Positions 1-8,401 of a DNA stretch of 64,000 nucleotides are shown piece by piece (position 1 is the stretch's first letter; every line of letters starts with the position of its first letter). Source of the stretch: Actinomycetaceae bacterium MB13-C1-2 (GTDB lineage: Bacteria; Actinomycetota; Actinomycetes; Actinomycetales; Actinomycetaceae). The stretch covers positions 2,356,001-2,420,000 of the forward strand of contig CP141731.1 in NCBI GenBank assembly GCA_035621235.1, in the 5' to 3' direction. Under the pieces are notes generated by a model. The model saw nothing but the letters and a program-made list of their open reading frames with translations. It did not search any database and had not been told where the DNA came from. The translations under genes and the position numbers were made by a program.

Positions 1-948
1 GATGCAGCGGACCTACCGCGTTACTCACAGCGAATGATCGACGTTATTGACCTTCCGCACAACGCACTCGTCACTGCACCCATTCGAGATCTACAAAACC
101 TCGATGCGCACTGGGATCTATTTGTGGGCGTTGACCGCGCCCAGATTGCTCGCGCTCGCGAACGGGGACGACCCCTGAAGTCGCCGCCCAGGTTCGTGGA
201 CCACGCGAAACTGCTACGGGGCGAGTTTCCCTCGTACATGCGTAATCTATTGAAGACACTTGCCTCCACATACGACTACCCGGTCGACATCGAGTTCACA
301 CTAAACATTGACGATGCCGGGGAGTTCCATGTTGGCCTGGTTCAATGCCGTCCCCTTCAGACGCGAGGTGTGGGGACAGCAGTCCAAGTACCAGAGCTCG
401 AAGCGGACCAGTGCCTGTTCACCAGCAGTGGTGGCTTCATGGGTGGCAACCTAGACCTGGCCGTCGATACGGTGATCTACGTTGACCCACAGGCATACCT
501 TGCTCTTCCTGAACAAGACAGGTACGAGGTGGCGCGCACCATCGGGCGGCTTAATCGCGACCTGGCCGATCGGACTGTTTTGGCTCTGGCCCCCGGACGC
601 TGGGGCAGTCGAATCACCAGTCTGGGATTGCCAGTCTCATTCGCAGAGATCAACCACATGGAGGCCATTGTCGAGTTCACTGACCCGGCATTGAACTTCA
701 ATGTTGATCTGAGTTTTGGGAGCCACTTCTTCCAGGATCTGGTGGAGACGGGAATCTTCTTTGTTGCCCTCGACCAAATGAATCCAACGAGCCGACTGAA
801 TCCCGGGTTCGTCCTGGGTCTTCCAAACTGCCTCGATGGACCCCTGAGCCAGGTGATTCACGTCGCCCACACGCCGGGATTGAGAGTCTGGGCTGACGTG
901 GTAAGCCAGCAGCTAAGATGCGCATTCGCTAACCAACCAAACCTATAG
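1..948 (+). CDS. PEP/pyruvate-binding (PEP synthase-like) protein, C-terminal part
   Basis: The frame is open from base 1 with no stop, so this is the 3' part of a longer gene and the ATG at 34 is probably internal. Around residues 80-120 the protein has the signature that closes the ATP-grasp pyruvate phosphate dikinase N-terminal domain (DIEFTLN, then LVQCRPLQT). That domain binds ATP and phosphorylates pyruvate or a related acceptor. The following 190 residues do not look like the swivelling phosphohistidine or PEP-binding barrel domains of true PEP synthase. It is therefore more likely one of the PEP synthase-like proteins of unknown substrate. The next gene starts 41 bases downstream on the same strand, so they may be cotranscribed. 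The family call is fairly secure, the reaction is not. Confidence 0.6.
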   Translation, partial: DAADLPRYSQRMIDVIDLPHNALVTAPIRDLQNLDAHWDLFVGVDRAQIARARERGRPLKSPPRFVDHAKLLRGEFPSYMRNLLKTLASTYDYPVDIEFTLNIDDAGEFHVGLVQCRPLQTRGVGTAVQVPELEADQCLFTSSGGFMGGNLDLAVDTVIYVDPQAYLALPEQDRYEVARTIGRLNRDLADRTVLALAPGRWGSRITSLGLPVSFAEINHMEAIVEFTDPALNFNVDLSFGSHFFQDLVETGIFFVALDQMNPTSRLNPGFVLGLPNCLDGPLSQVIHVAHTPGLRVWADVVSQQLRCAFANQPNL

Positions 949-989
949 GCTCTAGTAACTAGGCCAATTGCCGACTACGAGGGGCGAAG

Positions 990-1742
990 ATGACTATTCA
1001 GTACGAGCTAACAGGCTTCTATAACTTCCGTGAGGGCGGTGGCATGGCCGCTGGAAATGGGCGAGTGCGCACACAGCGTCTGCTTCGCTCGGACTTCCCC
1101 CAGTCCTTCGGCCCCGAAGACGCGGAGTTCATGCAAGAGGTGCCATTGGCTACGGTTCTTGATCTGCGCACGGACGCCGAGATCGCGTCGCAGCCCAGAT
1201 ACTTCAAGGACGCTGGCTTTAGCGTCGTCGAGATTCCCATTCTCACCGGATCAATTAAGTCGATGATGGCGAATATTCCCACTGTCAGCGAGCTATACCA
1301 GAGCATGATCACAGAGTCACCAAAGCAACTCGCAGAAGCCGTTTCTACCGTTGCTGCAGCAGTGCCGAATGGAGCAGCGCTGGTCCACTGCACCGCAGGA
1401 AAGGACCGGACGGGAGTAGTCATCGCCCTCACGCAGGAATTGATCGGGGTCAACGATAAGGACATCGTCGCCAACTACGTCCTAACCCAGAAGAACCTCC
1501 AGGGTGCATGGCTCGCAAAGATGCAAGCCAACATGCAAAAGATGATGTCCAAGGTCCCCGATGTCGGCGGCATCGACATTGCCGCCGTTACCGCGTTGGC
1601 AACAGGTAGCCCCGCGGAAGCCATCCAGGGCGTTCTGGACACTATCCGCAAGGAGCACGGCACCGTGAAGGACTTTATCCTGGCGAACGGCGTAACGCAA
1701 GACGAAATTGACGCTCTACGCGCGGAACTCATTGTGGCTTGA
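990..1742 (+). CDS. Tyrosine/serine protein phosphatase (Y_phosphatase3 family)
   Basis: This 250-residue protein has the cysteine phosphatase P-loop HCTAGKDRT with His133 and the nucleophile Cys134. An upstream LDLRTDAE block is typical of the bacterial tyrosine/serine phosphatase family that includes mycobacterial PtpB. Such enzymes form a cysteinyl-phosphate intermediate and remove phosphate from proteins or phosphoinositides. No signal peptide or membrane segment is visible, so the enzyme is probably cytoplasmic or exported by a non-classical route. The start is supported by a purine-rich site (GAGGGGCGAAG) directly upstream. It follows the PEP-synthase-like gene by 41 bases. The physiological substrate cannot be read from the sequence. 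Confidence 0.85.
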   Translation: MTIQYELTGFYNFREGGGMAAGNGRVRTQRLLRSDFPQSFGPEDAEFMQEVPLATVLDLRTDAEIASQPRYFKDAGFSVVEIPILTGSIKSMMANIPTVSELYQSMITESPKQLAEAVSTVAAAVPNGAALVHCTAGKDRTGVVIALTQELIGVNDKDIVANYVLTQKNLQGAWLAKMQANMQKMMSKVPDVGGIDIAAVTALATGSPAEAIQGVLDTIRKEHGTVKDFILANGVTQDEIDALRAELIVA

Positions 1743-1975
1743 GTCCTCTTAGTCCTCGGCACGCCCGGGATTGTTTTTCGTGGATGCAGTAACCGAAGCG
1801 AAACGCCTTCCCCGCGGGATAGTTGCTAGGACTATTCGGAATCGACCACTAAGATGGTTCGACGGGTGGAGTTGATCTATCCCCCCGCTATCCCCCTCAT
1901 GGAATAGCCCCCTGCAAAGGAGATCGGCAGCACGTCGCGCTGCGCACCCCTTGCCTACTAGAGAGGAAGAGTCAT

Positions 1976-2497
1976 ATGGATGAGAAGGACTGGGAAAAGA
2001 AGGCCGAAGACGGACTTGAGCACGTTGAGAAGGTCTTTGATGAAGAGGCAAAGCATCTCGACAGCCTCGACGACCGCGAAGGGAAGCGCGATGAGCGCAC
2101 CGTGAAGCATGTCAAGGACGAGGTTGAGGTCGATGCCGGTCTTGCCCGTAACCACATTGAGCATGCAGAACATGTTGTTGAGCATCAGGCTGACCGCGTT
2201 GCAAAGGCCGAGGACAAGGTTGCCAAGCGAGTGGCCGAAGGCAAGTCAGACGAGTCCATTGCTCGCGCTCAGAAGCACGCGGATAAAGTCGCCGAGTCTG
2301 CTGAGAAAAGAGTGGAGCATGTCCTCGAACGTGAGGGCAAGCATCTCGAGCACGACGCCACGGCCGCTGTGAAGCACGTAGAGAAGGGTGCCGAAAAGAT
2401 TGGCATTCGCGATGACAAGTTCGATGAGGCCGCCGAGAAAGCAGCCGAGAAGGTCGTCGATGCCGCCGAGCGCGTTGCAGACAAACTCGACAAGTAG
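1976..2497 (+). CDS. Highly charged coiled-coil protein of unknown function
   Basis: The 173 residues are almost entirely Lys, Glu, Asp, His, Ala and Val, with repeated short blocks such as KHVE, EHAE and AEKVVDAAE. The spacing suggests one long amphipathic helix or coiled coil. There is no signal peptide and no cysteine. The gene has its own ribosome site (GAGAGGAAGAG) 5 bases before ATG and is followed by a strong terminator, so it is probably a single-gene unit. The composition recalls late-embryogenesis-abundant-like or apolipoprotein-like helical proteins, but that is resemblance only and no function is claimed. Confidence 0.75.
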   Translation: MDEKDWEKKAEDGLEHVEKVFDEEAKHLDSLDDREGKRDERTVKHVKDEVEVDAGLARNHIEHAEHVVEHQADRVAKAEDKVAKRVAEGKSDESIARAQKHADKVAESAEKRVEHVLEREGKHLEHDATAAVKHVEKGAEKIGIRDDKFDEAAEKAAEKVVDAAERVADKLDK

Positions 2498-2535
2498 TCC
2501 AAATCAAAGGGGATGGATTTAGCTTCGTCTCTTAT

Positions 2536-2574
2536 GGGTTGCCCGCTCTCCTTCGGATGAGCGGGCAACCCTTT
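2536..2574 (+). terminator. Intrinsic terminator after the coiled-coil gene
   Basis: A perfect 13-bp stem (GGGTTGCCCGCTC at 2536-2548 pairing with 2559-2571) encloses a 10-base loop and is followed by CTTT. It lies 38 bases after the stop of the coiled-coil gene and in front of the convergent DUF2264-GH88 gene, so it may work in both directions. Confidence 0.85.
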
Positions 2575-2618
2575 ACCACCCCAAAGTTCACTCGTCTTTG
2601 TCAGTCGCAACCGACGGG

Positions 2619-5600
2619 TTACCGACCTGTTGAAACCTCACTCGGAGGCAACCACGGGTTTATCCAGCTCGAATCCAACAGCCGACTTAGTGCCTCCATG
2701 TAGAAATAGTCTCCCCATAGAGTTCCCTCATCCACTCCCCTGTTGTCTGGCTTTGAGTAAACCGAGTGGTCGAGAAGAGCATCTGATTGACCAGGCTTCG
2801 TGGCATAGATTTTCATCAGTGATTCCATGATTTGCAATGCCGCCTTGTGGTACTTATCGGCAAGCGTGTACTGACCGGCATCTGCCATCGATTCCGAGAG
2901 TTCAAGTAACCCGCATACCGCGATAGCCCCTGCAGATGAGTCGCGGGGTTCGTCATCGCCGTCCGCAAAAATCATGTCCCAGTACGGTACGTGATCCCGT
3001 GGGAGAAGATCGAGAAACCTATCTGCACATCGGACGGCTCCCTCAAGCATCCGTGGATCATTGGTCTGAGCATAGGAAAGGGCAAAACCATAGATCCCCC
3101 AGGCTTGTCCACGCGCCCAGGTCGAAGCATCACCCGCTCCCTGCGCGGTCCGTCCGTAGAGAGCCTCCCCCGTTTCGGGATCGAAGTAGTACGTGTGATG
3201 GGTGGTGTCGTCGTCTCGGATTATGTGATCTAGCAGCCGATTCGCATGGCGACGAGCCGCAGACTCATAGGAGACATCTCCGGTCTGCGCCGTCGCCCAA
3301 TAGAGGAGAGGCAGGTTCATGAGGGAGTCAATGATCGCCCTCCCCTGCTGACTCGAATCGTTTAGGTCACCCCACGCCTGAATGATTCCCGCATTCACGA
3401 GATATCTATCCATCAGGACGTCCGCGGCTCGGAGGGCCAACGACTTGAACCGCTCCTCGCCCGTCAGGTAGTAAGGCAAGGTTCCCGCCAACGTGTACAG
3501 AAAACCGAGGTCGTGATGATCGACGTCGATCCTGTTATCAAGACGCCTGGAGAAGCTATCGAAGTGTGCATCTAGGTCCTGAAGATATGCCGCGTCTTTC
3601 GTCAGTTGATACGCCATTGCGCACTCACCAACCCAGAACCCGGAAGTCCAACCAACATTGCCGTCCGCCTCCGAGTCGGACTCGTCACCCAATACCGGGT
3701 AACGTCCCTGGACGGTGTTATCGCTCGGATAAACTCCCTTGAACCTATCCATTGAGTCCCGAATTATCGCAAGTGACTTTTCGGTGGCGTTCATCAAGGT
3801 TTCTGCGAGGGTGTCCAGGACTACATGTTCGGTTTGTCCGTCCGGCCAGGTAATTTCTAGAGCCGACGAGCCATCATCATTTTGGTTTCTCCGAACATTC
3901 ACCGCGGCAGACTCTCTTGCACTGCTCGAGTTCTGACCGAGTTCGATAGCGATCGCATAGTCTTCTCCCGCACGCGGAACAAACTCGACGAACGGGTATC
4001 CCGTTCTTGGACCCAAGAATGAAGCGTCCTCCAATACCTCGGTACCGTACTTCGGTGTCGGCGTCTCTGTATGAATCTGGATCTGGGCCAGATCTGAGAT
4101 GAGTCCGTTTTCGTTTAGAATCGAGGCACTTCTGGCAGTCGCCTCAGCGGTGACCTGCGATCCACTAACGGGCCAACCACTGCATCGCAGGATCGTGGCG
4201 TCATTCGACGACGATAGGACACGAACAATTCGTAGTTCCAGGCTCCCGTGAAGAATCGAGTGAACGGTGGCTACGCCCGCCGGTCGATTCTCGCCTCGGA
4301 GGCCTCCTCCGAATCTATCCTTCTCTTCTTCTGCATCGATCCATTGAAGGTAGTTGAGAGACGAAGCGACATTGGAGTGTTCCGACCCAAGAAAAACCAG
4401 GCCGGTTCGGTGTGACCCCGAACCAGAGGAATCAAGCAACGTGACGGACTGATCTGACGGACTCCGAAAGTCAGCGTCTCGGAGCAACGGCGAAGTGGCC
4501 GTCGAGTACCCAAATCGTGCGTATAGGGGGGAGTCAGTAACGGGAGAGAAGACAGATTCATTGTCTGTACCATGGTTCGCGACGCGAACGATCCCGTCGT
4601 TTCTGGTCCCAGAAACGACCCATCCGGGCGCCTCGATAACTCTCGTGAAATCGGTCTTCTCGATTGGCAGAGGCTCAATCATCGAACTCCAGACAGGGTG
4701 AGTTGGTGGCAACGCGATTCCCATCAGGCCCTTGCTCGCCCAGTACGGAGAAGACGGGCCCGAGTAGCTTTGTGCCATTCGCGGCCACTCATGATGCCAT
4801 CCAAGGTCCAACAGACCTTCCGAGTTCGGCACGCCGTTTTCTTGAAAATGGCTGATTATGCTCAGCGCGGCGCTTCGAAGTTGTCCCATAGGCACAGCGG
4901 TCGTCTCAGCGAGTGCACCAACCCAAAAAGGAGCCGCCGCCGCAAATCGATAGATCAGGCTTCTTCCCTGGATTAGCGGTGACCCATCTGCGCCGACCAA
5001 TGACAGTGCATCTTTGAGATATAAATCGAATGCACTACGGCTACGCCCAGGTAGGCCAGGATCGAGCTCCTGGATCAGCTCATCGGCACCCGTCATTCGG
5101 GACCAGATCGTTGGGTACAGGTGCATAGCCCAACCGGCATAATGGTCGAACTTCCTCCCCGCACCGTCCGTGTACCAACCATCTTCTCTGGCAAACGAGT
5201 CATATCTTTGTAGATCCAACTGAATGTCACGAACTGACCAGGGGCCGCCAACTGAGCGCAGAAATGTCTCGATTACTACCCGGAACCAAAGCCAGTTGTT
5301 GCGTGGAAAGCTATCGTCACCAATGGCTTCGGCCAGATACTCAACCACACGCCGCTTAACCTCCGGGGAAAACCTCTCCCAAATCTGCTCACGGCACATA
5401 TCCAGTCCCAGCGCGATGGACGCTGATTCAACGTGCGCTTGGCTCGCCTCAGTCTGCCTGATCCATCTATTCGGGTTACGAGGATCTACCCCGGCGGCTA
5501 TTCCTTCCGCGTACCAATCGGATAGTTCCAGGGCCTTAGGATCATTGCTCGGCGAACCCGCGATGCGAAATGATGCCAATAAGAACGTGCGAGCAAATCC

Positions 5601-5738
5601 CTCAAGTCCATCCACACGCGCACCTCGGCCGCCGACGAGACCGGGCATCACAATCGTTGCATGGTCTGATGTCGCAACTTGTTGCGCCGCCGTTATGAGT
5701 GAGTCAGCAAACTCGACAAGTTCGTCCCGGGTACGCAT
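2619..5738 (-). CDS. DUF2264-GH88 fusion: unsaturated glucuronyl hydrolase with N-terminal DUF2264 domain
   Basis: This 1,039-residue protein has two parts. Residues about 1-400 carry the DUF2264 type of alpha-helical domain, rich in Trp, Asp and His (NNWLWFR, FDHYAGWAMH). A probable beta-rich linker region spans about 400-650. Residues about 665-1030 form a glycoside hydrolase family 88 barrel. GH88 enzymes hydrate the 4,5-double bond of unsaturated uronic acids at the non-reducing end of lyase products, which releases 4-deoxy-5-ketouronate. The two catalytic aspartates are visible as D743 in HHDLGFLY and D804 in IIDSLMNLPLLYWA. Their spacing of 61 equals that in the Bacillus model enzyme (D88/D149). 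There is no signal peptide, so it acts in the cytoplasm. AGGAG precedes ATG by about 9 bases. It is divergent from the ABC importer that presumably delivers its substrate. The role of DUF2264 is unknown; a lyase or a second hydrolase function is possible. Confidence 0.85.
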   Translation of the reverse strand: MRTRDELVEFADSLITAAQQVATSDHATIVMPGLVGGRGARVDGLEGFARTFLLASFRIAGSPSNDPKALELSDWYAEGIAAGVDPRNPNRWIRQTEASQAHVESASIALGLDMCREQIWERFSPEVKRRVVEYLAEAIGDDSFPRNNWLWFRVVIETFLRSVGGPWSVRDIQLDLQRYDSFAREDGWYTDGAGRKFDHYAGWAMHLYPTIWSRMTGADELIQELDPGLPGRSRSAFDLYLKDALSLVGADGSPLIQGRSLIYRFAAAAPFWVGALAETTAVPMGQLRSAALSIISHFQENGVPNSEGLLDLGWHHEWPRMAQSYSGPSSPYWASKGLMGIALPPTHPVWSSMIEPLPIEKTDFTRVIEAPGWVVSGTRNDGIVRVANHGTDNESVFSPVTDSPLYARFGYSTATSPLLRDADFRSPSDQSVTLLDSSGSGSHRTGLVFLGSEHSNVASSLNYLQWIDAEEEKDRFGGGLRGENRPAGVATVHSILHGSLELRIVRVLSSSNDATILRCSGWPVSGSQVTAEATARSASILNENGLISDLAQIQIHTETPTPKYGTEVLEDASFLGPRTGYPFVEFVPRAGEDYAIAIELGQNSSSARESAAVNVRRNQNDDGSSALEITWPDGQTEHVVLDTLAETLMNATEKSLAIIRDSMDRFKGVYPSDNTVQGRYPVLGDESDSEADGNVGWTSGFWVGECAMAYQLTKDAAYLQDLDAHFDSFSRRLDNRIDVDHHDLGFLYTLAGTLPYYLTGEERFKSLALRAADVLMDRYLVNAGIIQAWGDLNDSSQQGRAIIDSLMNLPLLYWATAQTGDVSYESAARRHANRLLDHIIRDDDTTHHTYYFDPETGEALYGRTAQGAGDASTWARGQAWGIYGFALSYAQTNDPRMLEGAVRCADRFLDLLPRDHVPYWDMIFADGDDEPRDSSAGAIAVCGLLELSESMADAGQYTLADKYHKAALQIMESLMKIYATKPGQSDALLDHSVYSKPDNRGVDEGTLWGDYFYMEALSRLLDSSWINPWLPPSEVSTGR

Positions 5739-6029
5739 CTGTCCACTCCTGCCTTAGGTAACTGAGTCCGACACCGGCGTCTGGACGACACCAGCGTATC
5801 TTCATGTTCGTTTTTGTGTCAATCTGAACGTGTTATGAAGCAACAATTTCGCCCGCCCTATCGGTATTTGGCATAAAGACTGCGCTAACGATGGAAAAAT
5901 TGCTTTGCCGGCAGTAGTCCTGACTGTTCGTTACCATTCTGTAATGTTTGACCTGATCGATTTTGTTTGCGTAGCGATCAGGCTTGCGATACGCTCATTG
6001 TGCAAGAACTATTCAAAGGAGAACTGCAG
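5739..6029. promoter_or_regulatory. Divergent promoter region between the GH88 fusion and the ABC importer
   Basis: This 291-base gap must hold promoters for both genes. A perfect 8-bp inverted repeat (CCTGATCG at 5952-5959 and CGATCAGG at 5975-5982) lies in the leader of the lipoprotein gene. Two similar blocks beginning TGTTCGTT occur near 5803 and 5923, one on each side of the region, and could be sites for the nearby DeoR/LacI-type regulator. No start codon with a good ribosome site was found before 6030. Confidence 0.4.
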
Positions 6030-7370
6030 ATGCAACGTTCACGCGCACTCTACGCGGGGGCAGCAGCCCTCGTCTCCCTGGGTCTTCTGGCTGGTTGCAG
6101 CAACGGTGGGTCCTCCACCGCTCCCGAAGCCCCGGAGTCAGAGAATTCCGGTACAACTGAGGCGAACACAGAAGCTGGCCCATCTGGCGAAATCACCTTC
6201 TGGACCGCCGTAGCCGAGATGGGTCCTGTCGTCGATGCGTACAACGCGTCGCAGGACGCTATCAAGGTGAACTATGAAGAGATCCCCAACGGAGGCAATG
6301 GCGGATACGCAAAGATCCTCGCTGCCCTGCAGGCGGGCGAAGGACCCGATGTTGCAGGATTCGAGTACCCGAACCTGCCGCAGTTCGTCGCTGGCGGTCA
6401 CGTCCTTCCGATTAATGACCTAGTTGACGAGTCCGTCCTCAGCAAATACTCCGACCAACTCCGCGGACTGGTTACCTTCGCGGATCAAATGTACGCAATG
6501 CCTTTCGATCAAGCCCCGCTAGTGGTCTATTACCGCCAAGACCTGCTGGAAGCTGCTGGTGTCACCGATGTTCCTAAGACATGGGACGAGTTCCGCACCG
6601 CCGCGGAGAAAGTACACGCGAACGACCCAAGTAAGTACTTGGTCAGCTACAACCCGAACGAGCCGGCAGTTATGGCTTCGCTAGCATGGCAAGCAGGTGC
6701 CAAGTGGTACTCAGTCGACGACGACTCGTGGAAGCTAGACATCAACAGCGAAGAATCAAAGAAGGTCGCCGACTACTGGCAGAGTCTCGTTGACGATGAT
6801 CTAGTGCTCGTCACCGCATCGTTCTCGGACGAGTGGACGGCCGCGATGGCAGAGGGAACGACCGTTGGAGTCGTTGGTGCCTCGTGGTCTGCCGCAGGTA
6901 TCAAGAACCGCACTGAAGAAACTGAGGGCGCGGGCAACTGGATCGCTGCAACACCTCCTTCATGGGGTGAGCCCGCATCTGCTTACTACGGCGGAACCAG
7001 CTACGCGATCACCAATGGCACCGACAACCCAGAGGCAGCCGCGGCCTTCCTCGAATGGCTAACCACGAGCCCAGAGGCATTCGCAGCGCGTGGCGAGGCA
7101 GGCTCGACGTTCCCGGCTTACCCGGGACTTGAGAGCGCCGTGGAATTCCCCTCGGACTACTACGCGAATGACATCTATTCAGTATTCAATGAGTCCGCCG
7201 CCTCCGTTGTAGACGGTTGGAGCTGGGGACCTGCTTGGGATATCACGAATACCGCACTGGCCGACGCACTGGGTACCGTTGGGCAGGGTGGCAATATTGC
7301 TGATGCGCTTACAAAGGCACAGGACATAACCCGCACCGAACTTGAGGCGATGGGTCTTTCTATCAAGTAG
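6030..7370 (+). CDS. ABC sugar transporter, extracellular solute-binding lipoprotein (family 1)
   Basis: The 446-residue protein begins with a lipoprotein signal ending LLAGC (lipidated Cys23), followed by a Ser/Thr/Glu/Pro-rich spacer and a family 1 carbohydrate-binding fold (EITFWTAV, then YAMPFDQAPLVVYY). It is anchored outside the membrane and captures an oligosaccharide for the two permeases encoded downstream. I chose ATG 6030 because AAAGGAG lies 7 bases before it; the upstream in-frame ATG at 5967 has no ribosome site and would put 21 residues ahead of the signal peptide. The context (GH88, KduI, KduD, Eda) suggests that the ligand is an unsaturated uronate-containing oligosaccharide. 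Confidence 0.93.
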   Translation: MQRSRALYAGAAALVSLGLLAGCSNGGSSTAPEAPESENSGTTEANTEAGPSGEITFWTAVAEMGPVVDAYNASQDAIKVNYEEIPNGGNGGYAKILAALQAGEGPDVAGFEYPNLPQFVAGGHVLPINDLVDESVLSKYSDQLRGLVTFADQMYAMPFDQAPLVVYYRQDLLEAAGVTDVPKTWDEFRTAAEKVHANDPSKYLVSYNPNEPAVMASLAWQAGAKWYSVDDDSWKLDINSEESKKVADYWQSLVDDDLVLVTASFSDEWTAAMAEGTTVGVVGASWSAAGIKNRTEETEGAGNWIAATPPSWGEPASAYYGGTSYAITNGTDNPEAAAAFLEWLTTSPEAFAARGEAGSTFPAYPGLESAVEFPSDYYANDIYSVFNESAASVVDGWSWGPAWDITNTALADALGTVGQGGNIADALTKAQDITRTELEAMGLSIK

Positions 7371-7377
7371 CTCCTAC

Positions 7378-7421
7378 CGGTGTGGCGGCGTTGTCTCCTC
7401 GGCGCCGCCACACCGATTTTT
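7378..7421 (+). terminator. Partial terminator between binding-protein and permease genes
   Basis: A perfect 13-bp GC-rich stem (CGGTGTGGCGGCG at 7378-7390 with 7403-7415) is followed by ATTTTTC. It lies 8 bases after the lipoprotein stop and before the permease start at 7463. Such elements usually let the binding protein be made in excess over the membrane subunits, either by partial termination or by protecting the 3' end of the upstream message. Confidence 0.8.
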
Positions 7422-7462
7422 CATGTATCTCAAGGTTTCAGAAAACGTTTCAGGAGTGCACA

Positions 7463-8401
7463 ATGACCGTGCTACAACCTGCGGGGACACAGACCGGCCG
7501 TAAGAACCGATCTCGCGGTTCCGATGGTGGAGGCCGCTCGGCCTCGATCTTCCTCATCCCCTTCTTTATTCTCTTTACGCTAACCATGCTGGCACCAATG
7601 GTCTATGCGATAGTTAGCTCGCTCTTCGCAACAAAGCGAGACGGTCTCGGCTTTGGTGGGACCACTCAGACATTCGTGGGTATCGAAAACTACGTCAGGG
7701 TATTCACTACAGACTCGTTCCTCGCCGGTTTCGGGAGAATCGGGCTCTATGCCCTTATATACGTCCCGATCATGATCGGCTCCGCGCTTGTCCTATCACT
7801 ATTACTCGATGCGACGGTGGCCAAGGCAAAAAGGATTTTCCAGGTTCTCCTTTTCCTCCCGCATGCAGTCCCTGGCGTAATCGCGGCCCTGATCTGGGCC
7901 TATCTTTATACCCCTGGACTGAGTCCAATAGTAAAAGCAGCGGCCTCCGGCGGAATCGAACTCCATCTTTTATCCGCTCATATGGCGCTTCCCGCAATAG
8001 TCAACATCGGGGTCTGGGAGTGGACCGGCTACAACGTCGTAATCTTTTTTGCGGCCCTTCAGGCTGTGTCCGGAGAGACCTTGGAAGCCGCAAGAATCGA
8101 TGGTGCGGGGGAACTGAGAACCGCCATTTCCATCAAGCTCCCTTCGATTCTCCCCTCGCTCTACGTGGTCACGTTGTTCACGATAATCGGAACTCTTCAG
8201 CTTTTCACGGAACCGTACATTCTGAGGAATGCAGGATCGGCGATGCCGTCCACGTTCGTCCCCAACATGTGGATCTATGACACCGCATTTCAGCAACACA
8301 ACCTGAACTTGGCGGCAGCCGGTTCGATTGTTCTGGCGGTTCTTGCCGCGATCCTTGCCCTCATCGTCAACAGAATCAGCGCGAAGGTGAACGAAGCATG
8401 A
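7463..8401 (+). CDS. ABC sugar transporter permease (MalF-type)
   Basis: This 312-residue protein has about six hydrophobic segments and the permease cytoplasmic loop EAARIDGAGELRTAISIKLP (EAA motif), which contacts the ATPase. It forms a heterodimeric channel with the next gene product. ATG 7463 is preferred over an upstream frame opening at 7382 because CAGGAG sits 7 bases before it and the earlier start would overlap the terminator stem. The N-terminus is Arg/Gly-rich, as is common in actinobacterial MalF-like permeases. The stop codon overlaps the start of the next permease. Confidence 0.93.
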   Translation: MTVLQPAGTQTGRKNRSRGSDGGGRSASIFLIPFFILFTLTMLAPMVYAIVSSLFATKRDGLGFGGTTQTFVGIENYVRVFTTDSFLAGFGRIGLYALIYVPIMIGSALVLSLLLDATVAKAKRIFQVLLFLPHAVPGVIAALIWAYLYTPGLSPIVKAAASGGIELHLLSAHMALPAIVNIGVWEWTGYNVVIFFAALQAVSGETLEAARIDGAGELRTAISIKLPSILPSLYVVTLFTIIGTLQLFTEPYILRNAGSAMPSTFVPNMWIYDTAFQQHNLNLAAAGSIVLAVLAAILALIVNRISAKVNEA

